This document shows positions 22,123 through 33,879 of a stretch of 64,000 bases of DNA, piece by piece; the stretch's first letter is position 1, and each line of letters opens with the position of its first letter. The stretch covers positions 502,031 to 566,030 of the forward strand of contig MNCI01024072.1 in NCBI GenBank assembly GCA_015680685.1, written 5' to 3'. The DNA is from Gnetum montanum (Eukaryota; Streptophyta; Gnetopsida; Gnetales; Gnetaceae). Made by a program: the position numbers and the translations under genes. The notes under the pieces were generated by a model. The model was not told where the DNA came from and did not search any database. It worked only from the letters and a program-made list of their open reading frames with translations.

Positions 22123-23057
22123 TCATGAGTGTCAAAGTGTCACGTCAATAGGTCCCTATTGACATAGCCTCGTCATCGGGCTCCTATCAATGAGGCCCCA
22201 TTTATGTGATGTTGCCCTGTTGACAAGGCCATGTTGATGTAGCATTTACTATGTTGAAAAGGCCTCATCAATGCAACCCTAATGCAAAAATTATAAATAC
22301 AAGCTCCTAGCCATATTTATGGGCATTCAATTTGTAGTAGTAGTCAAACTCTTATAGTTTTTACATTTGACAGTTAAAATATTTTTCCCAAGTACCTACA
22401 GTAGGAGTCATTGAGTGTACGGATCTTTCTTTGAGCATTGTTGTACATGAGCAAGAGAGTGTGTACGACAATAAAGACAAGCTTCTTAATAAACCTTGCA
22501 ACATTCTAGATAGTTTAGATATTTATTCATGCATTTAATGCTTTAATGTTTTTTTAGTAATTAAGCTAATAAAGGAAGATAAGCTAGATAGATTAAATAC
22601 ATAAGTATGACTGTTTTGAGCATAACATGTATTCACTTGGTAATCCCTACAGCATTATTGCTTAGTGCACCTAGTAGCATAGTGCTTGGTAACCCAGCAA
22701 TGGATACATGAGTTCAAGATGTGTACAAAAAGTGGGATTGGATGCTTATGTTAGGATTAGGTAAATACTAGTTAGTTAGTTAGATCGAATTAGTCATTAA
22801 ATTACTTTATCTCTCTCTTCAAGAACCAAAGAACATAAAACATAAAATGATAAAAATCATATGCCTCAATTACAGTTAACCATACCTTTGTACTTCACAA
22901 GTATAATTGGGAAGACAATGAATGACCTTAGGGCAACATTCACTTCATAGAAGACTAGTGCATTGGAAACTAGAGAGTCCATAGAATTCGACTGAATCAT
23001 GCATGAACGCTTCATGATTCGTATAGTTGAGTGTAGGGGTACCTTCATCACTCATCA
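22123..23057 (+). mobile_element. Ath-1 3' LTR (935 bp)
   Basis: Starts TCATGAGTGTC (TGATGAG in sister LTRs) after a polypurine tract and ends CACTCATCA. The TATA box TATAAATA is at 22,292-22,299 and a poly(A) signal AATAAA at 22,470-22,475. The stretch from about 22,770 to 23,050 aligns with the Ath-4 LTRs, including the words CATAAAACATAAAATGATAA and GTATAATTGGGAAGACAA. It is a 3' LTR because no primer site follows directly. Confidence 0.85.
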
Positions 23058-23792
23058 ACATACAACCTATTCCTTCCATGAGTTATGTCATAATGTATGA
23101 TGATGTTTATAAATCATATGGTTGAGAAATGGATGTGCTCACTGCTCATCATTAGCACTATTGCCAGAGAAGATGTGAGATGTATAAAGTAGTTATGATT
23201 TTATATGATTATTGTAGAGATTATTAATGATCTATATTTCTTGTATTACTATTAACATTATTAAGAGCACATATTATCAAATGTTAATATTGCTTCCTTT
23301 CACAAGTTTTATAGTTTTAAGTTAATTAGAAACAATAAAGATAGAACCCAATTTCTGGATCCAGAAACTTGGTAGTTACCTCAACAAGTTGAAATCACAA
23401 TGAATCATTCTACCTAGACTTTACATTCATCTTTCACCAAGATGAACAACTTTTATGGAAAGATCGCATAAATCATGTTGTTCAAATGCTTAATAAAGAC
23501 GCGCCATATATGCTACAAGCTACCATAACCAAGGCCTAGTTAGGCCATGTAGCATCAGTGGAACTTTGGACCCTCATTTTGGCCTCTTAAATATTTCATT
23601 AACACTGGAATTGATGCCTACCATTATTGAGATGGTTAGGTCTAAACATTGGAAGCTTCCTAGGAATTGAGATCGCATTGTAGATGGTGGTTTTGGTGAC
23701 ATCCTTCCTAGTGATGTTGACATTGGCATTGGAGTTAGAGTTAGTATCACCTACAAGAAGAAGGTTGAAATCTTGAAGTTTGATATGATATC
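23058..23792 (+). mobile_element. Ath-2 fragment: LTR tail, primer site, gag N-terminus
   Basis: The first 94 bp resemble an LTR tail, ending CTGCTCATCA at 23,151. The primer site TTAGCACTATTGCCAGAGA (23,152-23,170) is a deaminated form of the site in Ath-5. Gag N-terminal coding follows (DFTFIFHQDEQLLWKDR, about 23,420-23,470), matching Ath-5 NFTFILHQDEQMRWRD. The fragment ends where the Ath-3 LTR starts. The missing LTR part should lie left of Ath-1, outside the window. Confidence 0.75.
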
Positions 23793-24588
23793 TGATGAGT
23801 AGTCGGGCAATCCAACATCCAATCATACAAGTCACAGGTGTTCACACATGACTAGATCGTAATTTGTGGATGAGGAAATGTAATTATGCTAGCAATTAGT
23901 TTAAGTTTGAGACCATTACCTTCCCATGTGGACCTAGTGGAGTCTATGTGTATGGTTTAGCTCACCGTGGGGTATATGATATCTGATGTTGTTTGGCCAT
24001 TGTTTCTGCTAGCAAACATAATGAAAATGAAATAGTTTTTACCTCTAAGTAAAACAAGTAAACAAATCTATTCTAGCCTATGGCAATGGATATTCATTCT
24101 TGATTTTCTATACACATCTTGGGCTTATGTAATCATTAGTAGGATTACCAAGTATTTCACTACTGGGTGAACTAAGTGATAATACTACTGGATTACCAAA
24201 TGATCATAATTTATGCTCAAAATTAGTCGTATCCATTTTTCATACTAACAATAGTAAAAGTGAAGTGCATGGAATAGTAAAACATTAACCAGGAAAGTAA
24301 TAATCAGTACTCTAAGTAAAAATAGTAAACATTATTCTAAGAAAAGTAGTAAACTAGGAGACTGCTACAATAGTATAAATAGCTCAATCTTTATTACTGG
24401 TCACACTTGTGCCCAAGTAGAAGATGTTCGAATAAACACTCTATTCACTAAGTCATACTACACTGCAGACATTCATACTTCTAAGTACTTAAGACTAAAT
24501 TCATGAAATAAAACTAATAGAGTTTGGCTACTATGTAATGAAACTTATGCTAATCCATACATCTAAGTACTATATTTATAAGCTGGCA
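23793..24588 (-). mobile_element. Ath-3 3' LTR (796 bp) with nearly deleted U3
   Basis: On the minus strand it ends CTACTCATCA (23,793) and is preceded by a polypurine tract GTTGTGGGGTGCG (24,589-24,604 region). The R-U5 words match Ath-1 (AGCCAAACTCTATTAG, CAGTAATAAAGATTGAGC). The TATA box (TTATAAAT, 24,574-24,581) lies only about 7 bp from the LTR start; sister LTRs have 100-170 bp there. Right border is uncertain by a few bases. The expected partner of the flanking ATATC target site lies outside the window. Confidence 0.75.
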
Positions 24589-24880
24589 CGCACCCCACAA
24601 CATTGAATCTATGATGTTGTAGCTTTTGTTATGATATCAAATGTACAATATCATTGCTAAAGAAAAATTAACTTTATCTTACCTCCATGACTAACTGGAA
24701 ACTTTTCCTTGAGTTAAAATAAAATGAGGATAGATTCATTACAAATTTTAGAGGTAAACTTACAAGACACTATTTCCATAATGGTATTTACAAAATTAAC
24801 ACAAGTTATGACAAGACAAATTGAAAAAAAAAACAAAACTTGACAAAGCTTAATGTAGCCTAAATAGTGCCAAGTAGTGG
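24589..24880 (-). other. Ath-3 polypurine tract and 3' untranslated region
   Basis: Between the ORF3 end and the LTR. AT-rich, with no coding frame seen apart from decayed ORF3 remnants. Confidence 0.45.
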
Positions 24881-27710
24881 TGGCTCCTCGATCGATTACT
24901 TCCCCTTGTCATCAAGCCTCAAAAATTTGTATATGTTAAGTAGTGCCTAAAGTTTCTCTTCCTTCTTTCTAGAATCATGTGCCATCCATGTTAATTGTGT
25001 AATGTGTGATGGATCTAGTACATCCCATGGACATGGCAGCTACGAAAACATCTGATTGGCCTTAACGTACCATGCTACAAATTACCTCCTCTCTTCTTCA
25101 AATGCCCTAGCCATCTTGCGTAACTCTTGATAATTAGACATCCTTTTGCCCAAGTTCACTTCAACATCTTTCTACCCTTGGTAGTTGGGATTCACTACTT
25201 CTAACTCAAAATTTTCCACCAAAAGCTTCTATAAAGCATCCTTACAATAAGCAAATTTCTTCTTGTATAATGCATATATGACTGCTACTTACTGTTCTAG
25301 CTCATTTTTGGGCCTACCTTTTGTCAACATGGCCAGGTTAGCATAACAAAGGTTACCCATGTATTCTTTCAAATCTTCTATTTGCATATCTTTATTTTTT
25401 ATCTCCACTTGGTGGACATTAGCATAGCTATCTAAGATGGGTTGCTAGTCTAGATTTTGTGCTTATATGGAATTAATCTAGGCTTTCACCATCTAGATTT
25501 ATTTCTTATTGATTTCTTTGTACATGCCCACTTGATCATGGAAATGCTCTTTGAGTCTTTTGTGCCTCTTTGGTTTATTCTACCATGTGCTTATCTCAAT
25601 AGCTGATTTCTGTCTAATTGCGCGTACCTTCTCCATTGAGAGGGTTCTGTTTTCTCTTACTAAGAAGCTCATATCTTGGTTGACTCTCATCAGTTACTCT
25701 CTCAACGAATGGATGCTCTCCTCAAATATGTTTTTCTGCTTCTCTACATTAGTCAACCTGGTATTATTTGCAGTAAGTTGCTTATCTTCTTCTTGTGCTA
25801 TAGTGAGTGCCTTAGCATGTACATATGTCTGTGATTCTACTACTAAGGCATTCCACACCACTTTCTCCTTTTCATTCTCCATCTACTTATTTTTCTCCAT
25901 GAGGTGATTGATTTATTATATTCTAAACTGATCTAGTTGGTCAAGCATAACATATTGTGTAGGCTATCTATGTCCAACCCTCACAGTTATGAGCTCTTCC
26001 TATTATTTAAGAATTCCATTTTCTACATGCTCTGCCCTGGTTCCTAGCATGACTAGCTTACCCTTGGTTGTTATTAGTTCTAATTGTACTATAGTGACAT
26101 CACTTAGGATGTCAAAAATAGTTGTCATGACTTGCCTTGTCTGTAGTAGTCGATCTAACACATCTTCATAATTGGCAAGAGTCATCGAGGTACAAGCTAG
26201 CATTTGAGCATCCCTAGCTTCAATTAGATTAGCTAGTGACACAACAGGTACATTAAATGATTCTTTGATGTGGTCCATAATTACTTCTGCAACTCTTGTT
26301 ACATCTTGGTGCTACATAATCATAACTATGGCTCCTTCTTTGGTTTCAAGCACCACTTAGAATAATGCAACGTTCTGAGAAATCTACTGTGACAATTAGT
26401 CCTCTCCTCCTAACTACAATGATATTTGTCCACTAGTAGGGTCTATGAAAACTACTAGTTGAATGGCATTATCAATGACTTTATAAAAATTAGCCTCCAC
26501 ACGGGTTCCCCAACTAATGGTCTCTACAATTTGTTGTAGATGACTCATTGACAACCTGTAATCTTATAGTGGTAGTAGTGGAACTTGCTACTACTATTGT
26601 TCTTATTATTGTTGTTGCTCTTGTTGCTACTGTTGCTCTTGCTACTGGCCACTAGGTTCTACTTGTTATTATTACATAGTAGTTTGGGTGGTTTCCCTAG
26701 TGTCTATTTGTTCTTCCACTTGGTCCTTCTTTGGTGTTGTTGGCTTGAGAATTTCAAAATAGGAAGTGTTTTGATCCTTCTTAAGGATCTAACTGGTGTA
26801 TCTTAAGATTCCAGTACATTTGCACAACTTTCTGATAAGGTAAGGAAATGGAAGTGTAAGCTTTCCTACCTTCTTTTACTTAAACCACCATTTGATTTAA
26901 AGAAAATAAAGGTGTGTGATGTTTGCCTTAAATTTTTCCATTAAGATCACACTTCCTTTGGCTGCATACATTGATAGTCTATTCAATCTTTTTATGGGAA
27001 ACATGTGATATGTGCCAATTTTGAAGTAGATCCTTTCTTCAAGAGTTAGCTCATTGTAGTCCTTGTCATGTTTTCCATATGCTCTTTGCAATCACATTTT
27101 CTTTGTTTCTGTATCTGATCTAGTGGAGAGATGTGCTACTTTTGCCCCTTCATTGGGCATATTAAGGACTTCAACTATCACCTTAACTAAATAAAACTAA
27201 AAATCCCTCAATATTAGCTATTGCATCCTCTCCTTTGTTATGCTAGAATCAATAACTCTTCCCCATATACCATTCTCCACTATTTGTGAGTGCAGGTCAT
27301 AGCGTTAACACTTGTAGTTGCATCCTCATCATTTTTGGAGAAAATTTTACAAATGGGCTAAAGTTTAGTTCCATAATCATTGTAGTCAAGATCAATTTCT
27401 CCTGGATGGCTTAGAGGTAATCTAGTGATAGCGTGAGGCACTATCCTTGTGCTTGTGGTTCTTCTGCCTTCCGCTAGGTGAGTGTCCCGTAGTAGGAGTT
27501 TCTTGATCGAGACTAAAGAATTGAGCCCCCTACTCTACATGTTCTACTTGTGGGATCTATTCCCTAGTTCAACCTCTTCCATGACTTCTAGGTCTTTTGC
27601 TTGTTGGCTATGAGGATCCTCCTATTGCTCCTCTCTTTAGGGCCATCTGCAATCATCAAGGATTTAGGAATTATTAAAATTTTACCCCAATTTTTACTAC
27701 TCCCTTTCCT
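24881..27710 (-). pseudogene. Ath-3 ORF3, decayed
   Basis: Read on the minus strand, conserved blocks are LTLEERIYFKIGTYHMFPIK (about 27,020), LPFPYLIRKLC (26,854-26,822), a Gln-rich tract (26,640-26,580) in which several CAG codons have become TAG, helical Glu/Lys-rich segments (for example 25,882-25,694, NEKEKVVWNALVVESQTYVH), and LPCPWDV near 25,036-25,019, followed by AHDSRKKEEKL. The order matches Ath-1 and Ath-4. No transmembrane or zinc motif is evident. Function unknown. Confidence 0.65.
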
Positions 27711-27880
27711 TTTTCATACCTTTAATTAGATCAAAGTCTTAGCTTACTATGATTGAAGAGTTAGAGAAATTCTCAAAAAGAAATCCCATAGGTGTTAATT
27801 TCCTTATAACCCTTCACGGTTATCCATTTTGCTTTTGTTTATGGCTCATAATAGTTGGCATGGTTTATTAAGAGGATTAT
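27711..27880 (-). other. Ath-3 ORF3 leader
   Basis: Lies between the internal TATA box and ORF3. It holds a weaker donor-like AAAGGTATGAAAA near 27,720; the clear AGGTAAGC of Ath-1 and Ath-4 is not obvious here. Confidence 0.35.
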
Positions 27881-27995
27881 TTAAGTATTTATAGCTTCAT
27901 TTTTCCCTTCATACTTACCCTTATAATACGTTCAAAGTGTTAGAAAATTTTGACTCAAATTGTAGTAATATCACGCTAGGCACCCCCACAACTAA
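27881..27995 (-). promoter_or_regulatory. Ath-3 internal promoter with its own polypurine tract
   Basis: On the minus strand, CAACTTAGTTGTGGGGGTG (about 27,999-27,981) is followed 87 bp later by the TATA box CTATAAAT (27,894-27,887). The arrangement of polypurine tract, short U3 and TATA is that of an LTR start, but no full LTR follows; ORF3 does. Ath-4 was inserted about 20 bp upstream, at 28,015. Confidence 0.55.
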
Positions 27996-28014
27996 GTTGA
28001 GAGCTCCATGATCA

Positions 28015-28019
28015 AAAAG
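28015..28019. repeat. Ath-4 target-site duplication, left copy
   Basis: AAAAG; the right copy at 56,055-56,059 is ACAAG. Four of five bases match. Confidence 0.5.
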
Positions 28020-28914
28020 TGATGAGTGGCAAGTTATCCCTATGTCCAATCATATGAATCACAAAGTGTTTACATATGATCCAATAAAATTCCATGGACT
28101 CCCTAGTTTTTGGTGCACTAGTCTTCTAGGAAGTGAATATTTCCCTAAAGGTCGTTTGTTGTCTTCCCAATTACACTTGTGAAGTATGAAGGCATGGTTA
28201 AGTGTAATCAAAGCATATGATTTTTATCATTTTATGTTTTATGGTTTGATGCTTAAAGAGAGATGAAGTAATTTAATGACTAATCTAATTTAACTAACTA
28301 ATTGGGCTCTAACTAGTCCTAACATAAGCATCCTATCCCACTTTCCGTACACGTCCTGAACCCATGTATTCACTACTAGGTTACCAAGTGCTACACTACT
28401 GGGCACACCAAGTAATAACACTACTAGGATTACCAAGAAAATATGTGTTACACTTGAAGTGGTCATACTTATGTATTTAATCTATTTAGCTTATCTTGCT
28501 TAATTAGCTCAATTACTGAAAGACATTAAATAAACAACTGAAAGCATTGAATGAATGAATAAATATCTAAACTATCCAAAATTTTGCAAGGTTTATCAAG
28601 AACCTTGTTTTTATTGTTGTACACACTATCATGCTCAATTACAATAATGCTTGAATAAATATTCGTACACTCACTTATTCCTATTGCAGGCACTTGGGAA
28701 AAGATTCTAACTTTTAAATGGAAAAATTATAAGAGATTCACTACACTTTGACTAACTAATGCCATAAATAAGGCTAATGATTGCGTATTTATAGGCAAGA
28801 ACAGACCCTGCATTGATGAGGCCTAGTCGATGGATGAAATGATGTGTCGATGGGGCCTAGTCGATAGGGCCTAGTTGACAAGGCCTTGTTGACATGGCCA
28901 TCTGGAACTCATCA
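28020..28914 (-). mobile_element. Ath-4 3' LTR (895 bp)
   Basis: On the minus strand it starts TGATGAGTTCCAGATGG and ends GCCACTCATCA. U3 holds repeats of TCGACTAGGCC-like words; the TATA box (CTATAAAT) is at 28,804-28,797, about 110 bp from the start. The block ATTTTATGTTTTATGGTTTGA (28,230) is almost identical in the 5' LTR (55,385). Confidence 0.9.
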
Positions 28915-28930
28915 TACCCCCACAACTAAA
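28915..28930 (-). promoter_or_regulatory. Ath-4 polypurine tract
   Basis: Minus strand TTTAGTTGTGGGGGTA next to the LTR start. Confidence 0.8.
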
Positions 28931-29039
28931 TGAAAACTCATCCTTAGTTTCTTTACAACATTGGAAAGGTATGGGGTTATTAACTGATGCTAGACTTAAC
29001 AAACTGACTTGACAAAATTGAGTACCTATGTGTACAAAT

Positions 29040-31790
29040 CAACAACTTATAAAAATTTTAGTATTCATGACACAAAATTGAACACCATGACATGACTTTG
29101 CAAAATCAAANGTCATTTTCTTCTCCTTACTCCTAGGATTGTGCACGATCCACATAGCTTTGCCAATGTAGGCTGGAATAAGCACATCCCAAGGACAAGG
29201 AATTTCTGAGAATAACTCTTTTGCATTGATAAACCAAGTAGTGAATTTCTTATGTACGATATTCAACACCATGACTATGTTCTGCAGCTCCTAGTAATCA
29301 TTCATTCTCTTGGCCAGGTTTTTATTAGTTGATAATTGATCAACAAATCATGTCCTAAGAACCTCAAGTTCAATGTTTACCATCTCAAGCTTTTTCTTGA
29401 TGTCCTTATGGTGCTTGAACTTAGCCTCGTATAGCAAATACGAGCTGGCCACTTACTTTTCAAATTCTGACCATGGTTATTTAGCAGTTAGCATCACCAA
29501 GTTTTCATAGTGAAGATTGGCTAGTTTCATATGCTCTGTCATTTGTTCAATTTGCAACTCCTTCAGATGGATCTCTACTCTATTATAGGCATCTATTCCA
29601 TTAATGATGGACTACCATATCTCTCTTCCTTGCTAAAGTTGCTAGAGGCCTTGTTTACTTTTGCCTTAGCCATTTGAATGTGCTTCTCATTCACTTCCTT
29701 CTACAAACCAACCTGATCTTTATAGTGATTCATGACTCTTTCAAATTTAAGAGCCTTGTTTTTCTAGGTGGCAATCTCAATGGTATATTTCTGGCGTAAG
29801 GCTCAAACCTCCTTCATAAATAGATTATGATTCTCCTTGGCCAATTTCCTTACTTTTCTGTTTACCCTAGTGAGCTACTCCTACTGTTAATGAATGAATT
29901 CCAACATCTACTATTTTTGTGCATTAACATTACATAGGTAATGGTTTTCAGCAATCAATGATTCATTTTATTGATGCAGATGAACCAAGTATTTTTGAAC
30001 CAAGTAGGTTTTTAATTCTACTATGAACAGGTTGAAGATCACTGTCACCATTTCCTCCTCAAGTTGTTTTAGTCATTTTTAAAGTTGTTAAGAAGCTTCA
30101 TCTCTAGTTATTATTAGGTTGAGAAGTGTGGGATCAGTAAAATGGGCATGCAATTCAACAAATTTTGTGACCAAGCATTGGTTTTGTGCTCAAGTCATTT
30201 CAAGTTATCCTTCAAGGATGATGCATTTGCCCTTTTCTTCTAATAGCTTCAACTAGGTTGCAGTAATGTTATCTAGAAAATCAAAGATATCTAGAGTCGA
30301 TTGCCTGGTCCCCACTAATTAGTACAACAACTCTTTGTGCTGGGCTACACTCAATTTTCCATTGACCATGTCTATGGATGTCTGCACATCTTGAAGTGCC
30401 TTTGTGATTTAGTTAGCAATAACTTTATCAGCAATTTGCTACCCTTGGTGCTACATCACCAATGCGGTTGCCCCCTCTCCCTCCTCCAAGTGCACTAAAA
30501 AGGAAGCAACATTCCTAAATATTTCTAGGAATAAATAGTATTGAGATAGAGATAGCATCACCTCTTGGGCACTAGGATTCAATCTTATGGAAAAATGCAT
30601 TCATTGGGTAGAGAATATTGATCCACCTATTTTCATCTAGCTAATTTTCTGAACCACCTCATTAAGGTGACTCATCATGGGTCAATATACAAATGGGTCT
30701 CCACCACTCGTTCCTACATGCTACCCCTTCTCATGTAAGAGCTGCTCTTGGATTTTGTGCAAGTGCTCAATGGTTGCATGAGCCTCTAACATTCTTTCTT
30801 AAGTAGATGATGTAGGTGGTAGCTACTGTTCCCCTTCTTTAGACATGGTAGGTGTCTTTTCCTTCATCATTTCAAATCACAAGGCTATGGGAGTATGGTT
30901 GATTGTGTCATTTGCATAGCGAATGATCCTTGCCCTTTTGCAAAGTTTCCATATGAGGCATGGGAAAGGTAGGATTTTCATTCTACATTCATTCTGTTTG
31001 AAGTGCTTCTTGATCTCTAAATAGATTAATTATGGAAGGTTCACTAGAAATCTCCCACTTGGCATAGTGCATGTTTGGGCAAAAAAGATAGTCACCTTGC
31101 TAGGTCTCACCATCGAATTAAGGTGATAGGCTGCTATCTTAAAGTATATGCATTCCATCAGTGTGAACATGTCGAATTCCTTACAGTTGACCCCATAACA
31201 CTACTAAGTCTACTCCTTTTTGGCCTTAGGGTCAACTTGTGTAAACAACTCTACTAATTGTGTCCTTGATCTTCACTATGGAGCCTACCCTTTTATTGTT
31301 CTAGAACAGGTACGTCTCTTCCATGTACCATTCCCCACTGGAAGTAATGATTGGCCACATGGGAGAGGTTTGCAATTGTGTTTTTACCTCTACTAGAGCA
31401 TGTTCTAAAAATGGCCCGAAGTTCAGTTCTTAGAGAATCAAGCATTAGATATCACAGGGATAGATGTTGTCAAGGCAAGCTTGAGTTTGTATGACTTCAA
31501 GCCTCGATATGGGTCCTAGTGCTTTCCCATGCTGCGATTGTTTTGTTTCAACTTCTTCTTCAAGAATCCATCAAATAGATTTCACTTTAGGATCCTCTTG
31601 AAAAGGTCTCATTGCATGGGTTACTTCTAGTTGGTCCTAGGCTTGCTCTTGTTAGCCCCTTCCAACCCTGGGTCATTTCTCCCTTAGTTGCAATGGTCCT
31701 TCCTCTTGTGGTTATTTTGATCTTGGCACCATTTCTAATCACAACATAACCACAAGTTAGAAAATGGTGTGTAACATGAAACAATTAGAA
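29040..31790 (-). pseudogene. Ath-4 ORF3, decayed
   Basis: Minus-strand blocks in order: a charged N-terminus (about 31,784-31,587), LIYLEIKKHFKQNECRMK then LPFPCLIWKLC (about 31,030-30,940), long Glu/Lys/Leu-rich helices (30,500-29,300), and FINAKELFSEIPCPWDVLIP (29,250-29,180) followed by RSKEKKM. One unknown base (29,111) falls in the C-terminal part. LIYLE, FK-NECR and PC-WDV align with Ath-1. No env-like membrane segments are seen. Role unknown. Confidence 0.65.
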
Positions 31791-32188
31791 TATCTTATCT
31801 CCTTGGGATATTTGCACTTGGCTAAGTTGTGATTATGGCTGATTTAATCAGTTTTAATCATTATTTTATTTTTATTTTAATGTTAATAAGTCATTTAAGA
31901 AGGTGTTGGAATGGTTACCTTTGAAACAATTGATGGTTTCATATCATCATATTCATTAACACTTTGAGGAAGTTAGAAGAATCTTCAAAAAAATTCATCG
32001 AAAACCTTAAGGTTTGTGGCCTCCATAATTAAGAGCTTACCTCTGGTAGTTATAGCATCAAAGAATTCAGTGATTTGGACAAACGGTGGAAAAGTTATGG
32101 GCTCTATAAGGTTTTGGACTTTGAAAAATGGCAAAAACTCCCCTCATGTTATGAAGAAAATGTCAAAAATCACAAAGTGCTCAATGGT
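31791..32188 (-). other. Ath-4 ORF3 leader with conserved splice donor
   Basis: Aligns with Ath-1 19,188-19,639. The donor reads CCAGAGGTAAGCTC on the minus strand, with GT at 32,040-32,039. Confidence 0.5.
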
Positions 32189-32292
32189 ATTTATAGGATT
32201 TTTGGTATGCGTCGACTAGGCCTAGATGACTAGGTGCAGTTGAAGGGGTCGGCTACGTCAACTAGGCCTAGCCGATGTGAGTTTGACCATCA
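32189..32292 (-). promoter_or_regulatory. Ath-4 internal LTR-like promoter module
   Basis: Minus strand: starts TGATGGTCAAACTCACATCG, then holds two CTAGGCCTAG palindromes and TCGAC words, then CTATAAAT (32,196-32,189). The element's own LTR U3 is built from CTAGGCC and TCGAC words as well, so the module resembles that LTR more than it resembles the module of Ath-1. Spacing to the TATA box is 96 bp. Promoter function is inferred. Confidence 0.6.
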
Positions 32293-33785
32293 TTGACTTT
32301 TGTTAACTTGGTCAAACTTCCAAAATACAAGGAGTTTCTAAGTGAAATTAGGATCAAATGGAAGCCCAAAAAGCCACAAACATATTGAAAATAGTAGAAG
32401 AGGGTGTTGAAGCTTAGAAAATTAGAAAATTAACAAAATGGTTTGGAGAATGAATGTAATGAAAGTTTAAGAAGCACAAAGCAAAATACATAATGGGATA
32501 TGCGAAAGAAAGGATTGTAGCAATGTCTAAGGGACTTAACTATCTAAACCAAGAGATATGCAAGTGGGTGCTCCCCATAGCAAGCACATGCCCTTTTTAC
32601 CCATGCATAATCTCAACTAAGGAGTCCATGGGGCCCACAGTTGATTTAATGGTCATAAAATCTAAGGACCCACCCAAAAGAATCTATCTAAGAATTCCAA
32701 CATATCAAACTAAGACATTAAGCATAACATAGAAACTAGCAGTGAGGTGAGTTTTGGTAGCATAGATGGATGATTGAGAAGGTAGGATGGAATCTTGAAT
32801 TGAGGTCATAATAAGTGCCTTGTGGAGTTTGTGTTTAAAATAACCTAAGAAGATCAATTCTTAGTCTAAACCAAAACCAGCCTCTTTCAGTGAATTTGCA
32901 TTGCCACTCCAAGATCGATCCACCCCCTTAAGACACAAAAGTGCTCCCACAAAACAACCACCATTCCATAAAGAGAAGAAGTAAGAGAGGGCCTTAGTTA
33001 GATGGGACCTTCAGGCATGTGTAACATGTCTTTCTAGTCCCATAACCAGTTTTCTTGTAGCCCATTTATTTGTCTAAGGGATGTGCTTTGAATTTCCATC
33101 ATGTTTCTTTTGTTTATTTGTTTTCCTTTTTGGATGGAAACCACACCATGAAAAGACTTTATTTGACTTCCTAAACTAGTTTTCATGGAACAATAAGTAG
33201 TCATGAAAACACTCAAATACCCAAGTAAGTAAAAGAGTACAAAGAGTATTGAGTCCTCTTAAAGTCAAACCCTATACAAACCTTTGAATCCTTCCCAATT
33301 TTGGAAACCACCAAGGTCACCAATTGATTAAAAGTTTCTTTAATGAAAGGGACCTCAAACTTCTAGCACAAGGAAAACCATAGAGTTTGTGGATGGGTGG
33401 ATGACGTGGACTGACTACCTACTCCATGAAAAATAAACTATGTCATAGTCATCATACATCAGAATTTAAAAATAGAAACCAAACATTGATGATTACAACA
33501 TTAAGCACAAACCATCATTCGTAACTAGCAATAGTGGCATTATGTCTTGTGGTAATAAACCACTTTTATTAGCAAAAATTTGAAAATCACACTCAAACCA
33601 AACAAGGTAAAATATCCAAGCAAGGTTCAAATGAACTAACAATGATGTCAAACAAAAAATGGTGTAAAAATAGGAAAAATTTTGAAAATTAAAAAGTTGT
33701 AAAATAAACAACTTGCAGAAATAAAAAATGTAAAAAATAAAAAATAGAAAAACTCAGAAGCCATATGGATGATTAGCATGGATGG
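32293..33785 (-). other. Ath-4 spacer between ORF3 promoter and pol
   Basis: Non-coding, homologous to Ath-1 17,578-19,088 (for example CATTCGTAACTAGCAATAGTGG at 33,518 versus its complement region near 17,840). A degraded polypurine-like sequence lies near 33,790-33,810. Confidence 0.5.
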
Positions 33786-33879
33786 CCATCTCCCTCATGA
33801 CTATGTTGCAAGGAGGACATTCGAAAAATAGAGCATGGTTGTCCATTTGTTGAGGTGGCAGTTACACTAGTTTGTCTTA

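Noticed and set aside
25551-25907. Plus-strand 118-residue hydrophobic ORF
   Set aside because: Shadow of Ath-3 ORF3 helices on the minus strand.
26585-26806. Plus-strand Leu-rich ORF resembling a membrane protein
   Set aside because: It is the reverse strand of the Gln-rich part of Ath-3 ORF3.
27981-28914. Tandem solo LTRs at 27,981 and 28,020
   Set aside because: Only the second is a full LTR; the first is a polypurine tract with TATA box followed by ORF3 coding sequence.
29040-31790. ORF3 as a retroviral-type envelope gene
   Set aside because: No signal peptide, cleavage site or membrane segment is seen; the content is coiled-coil-like.
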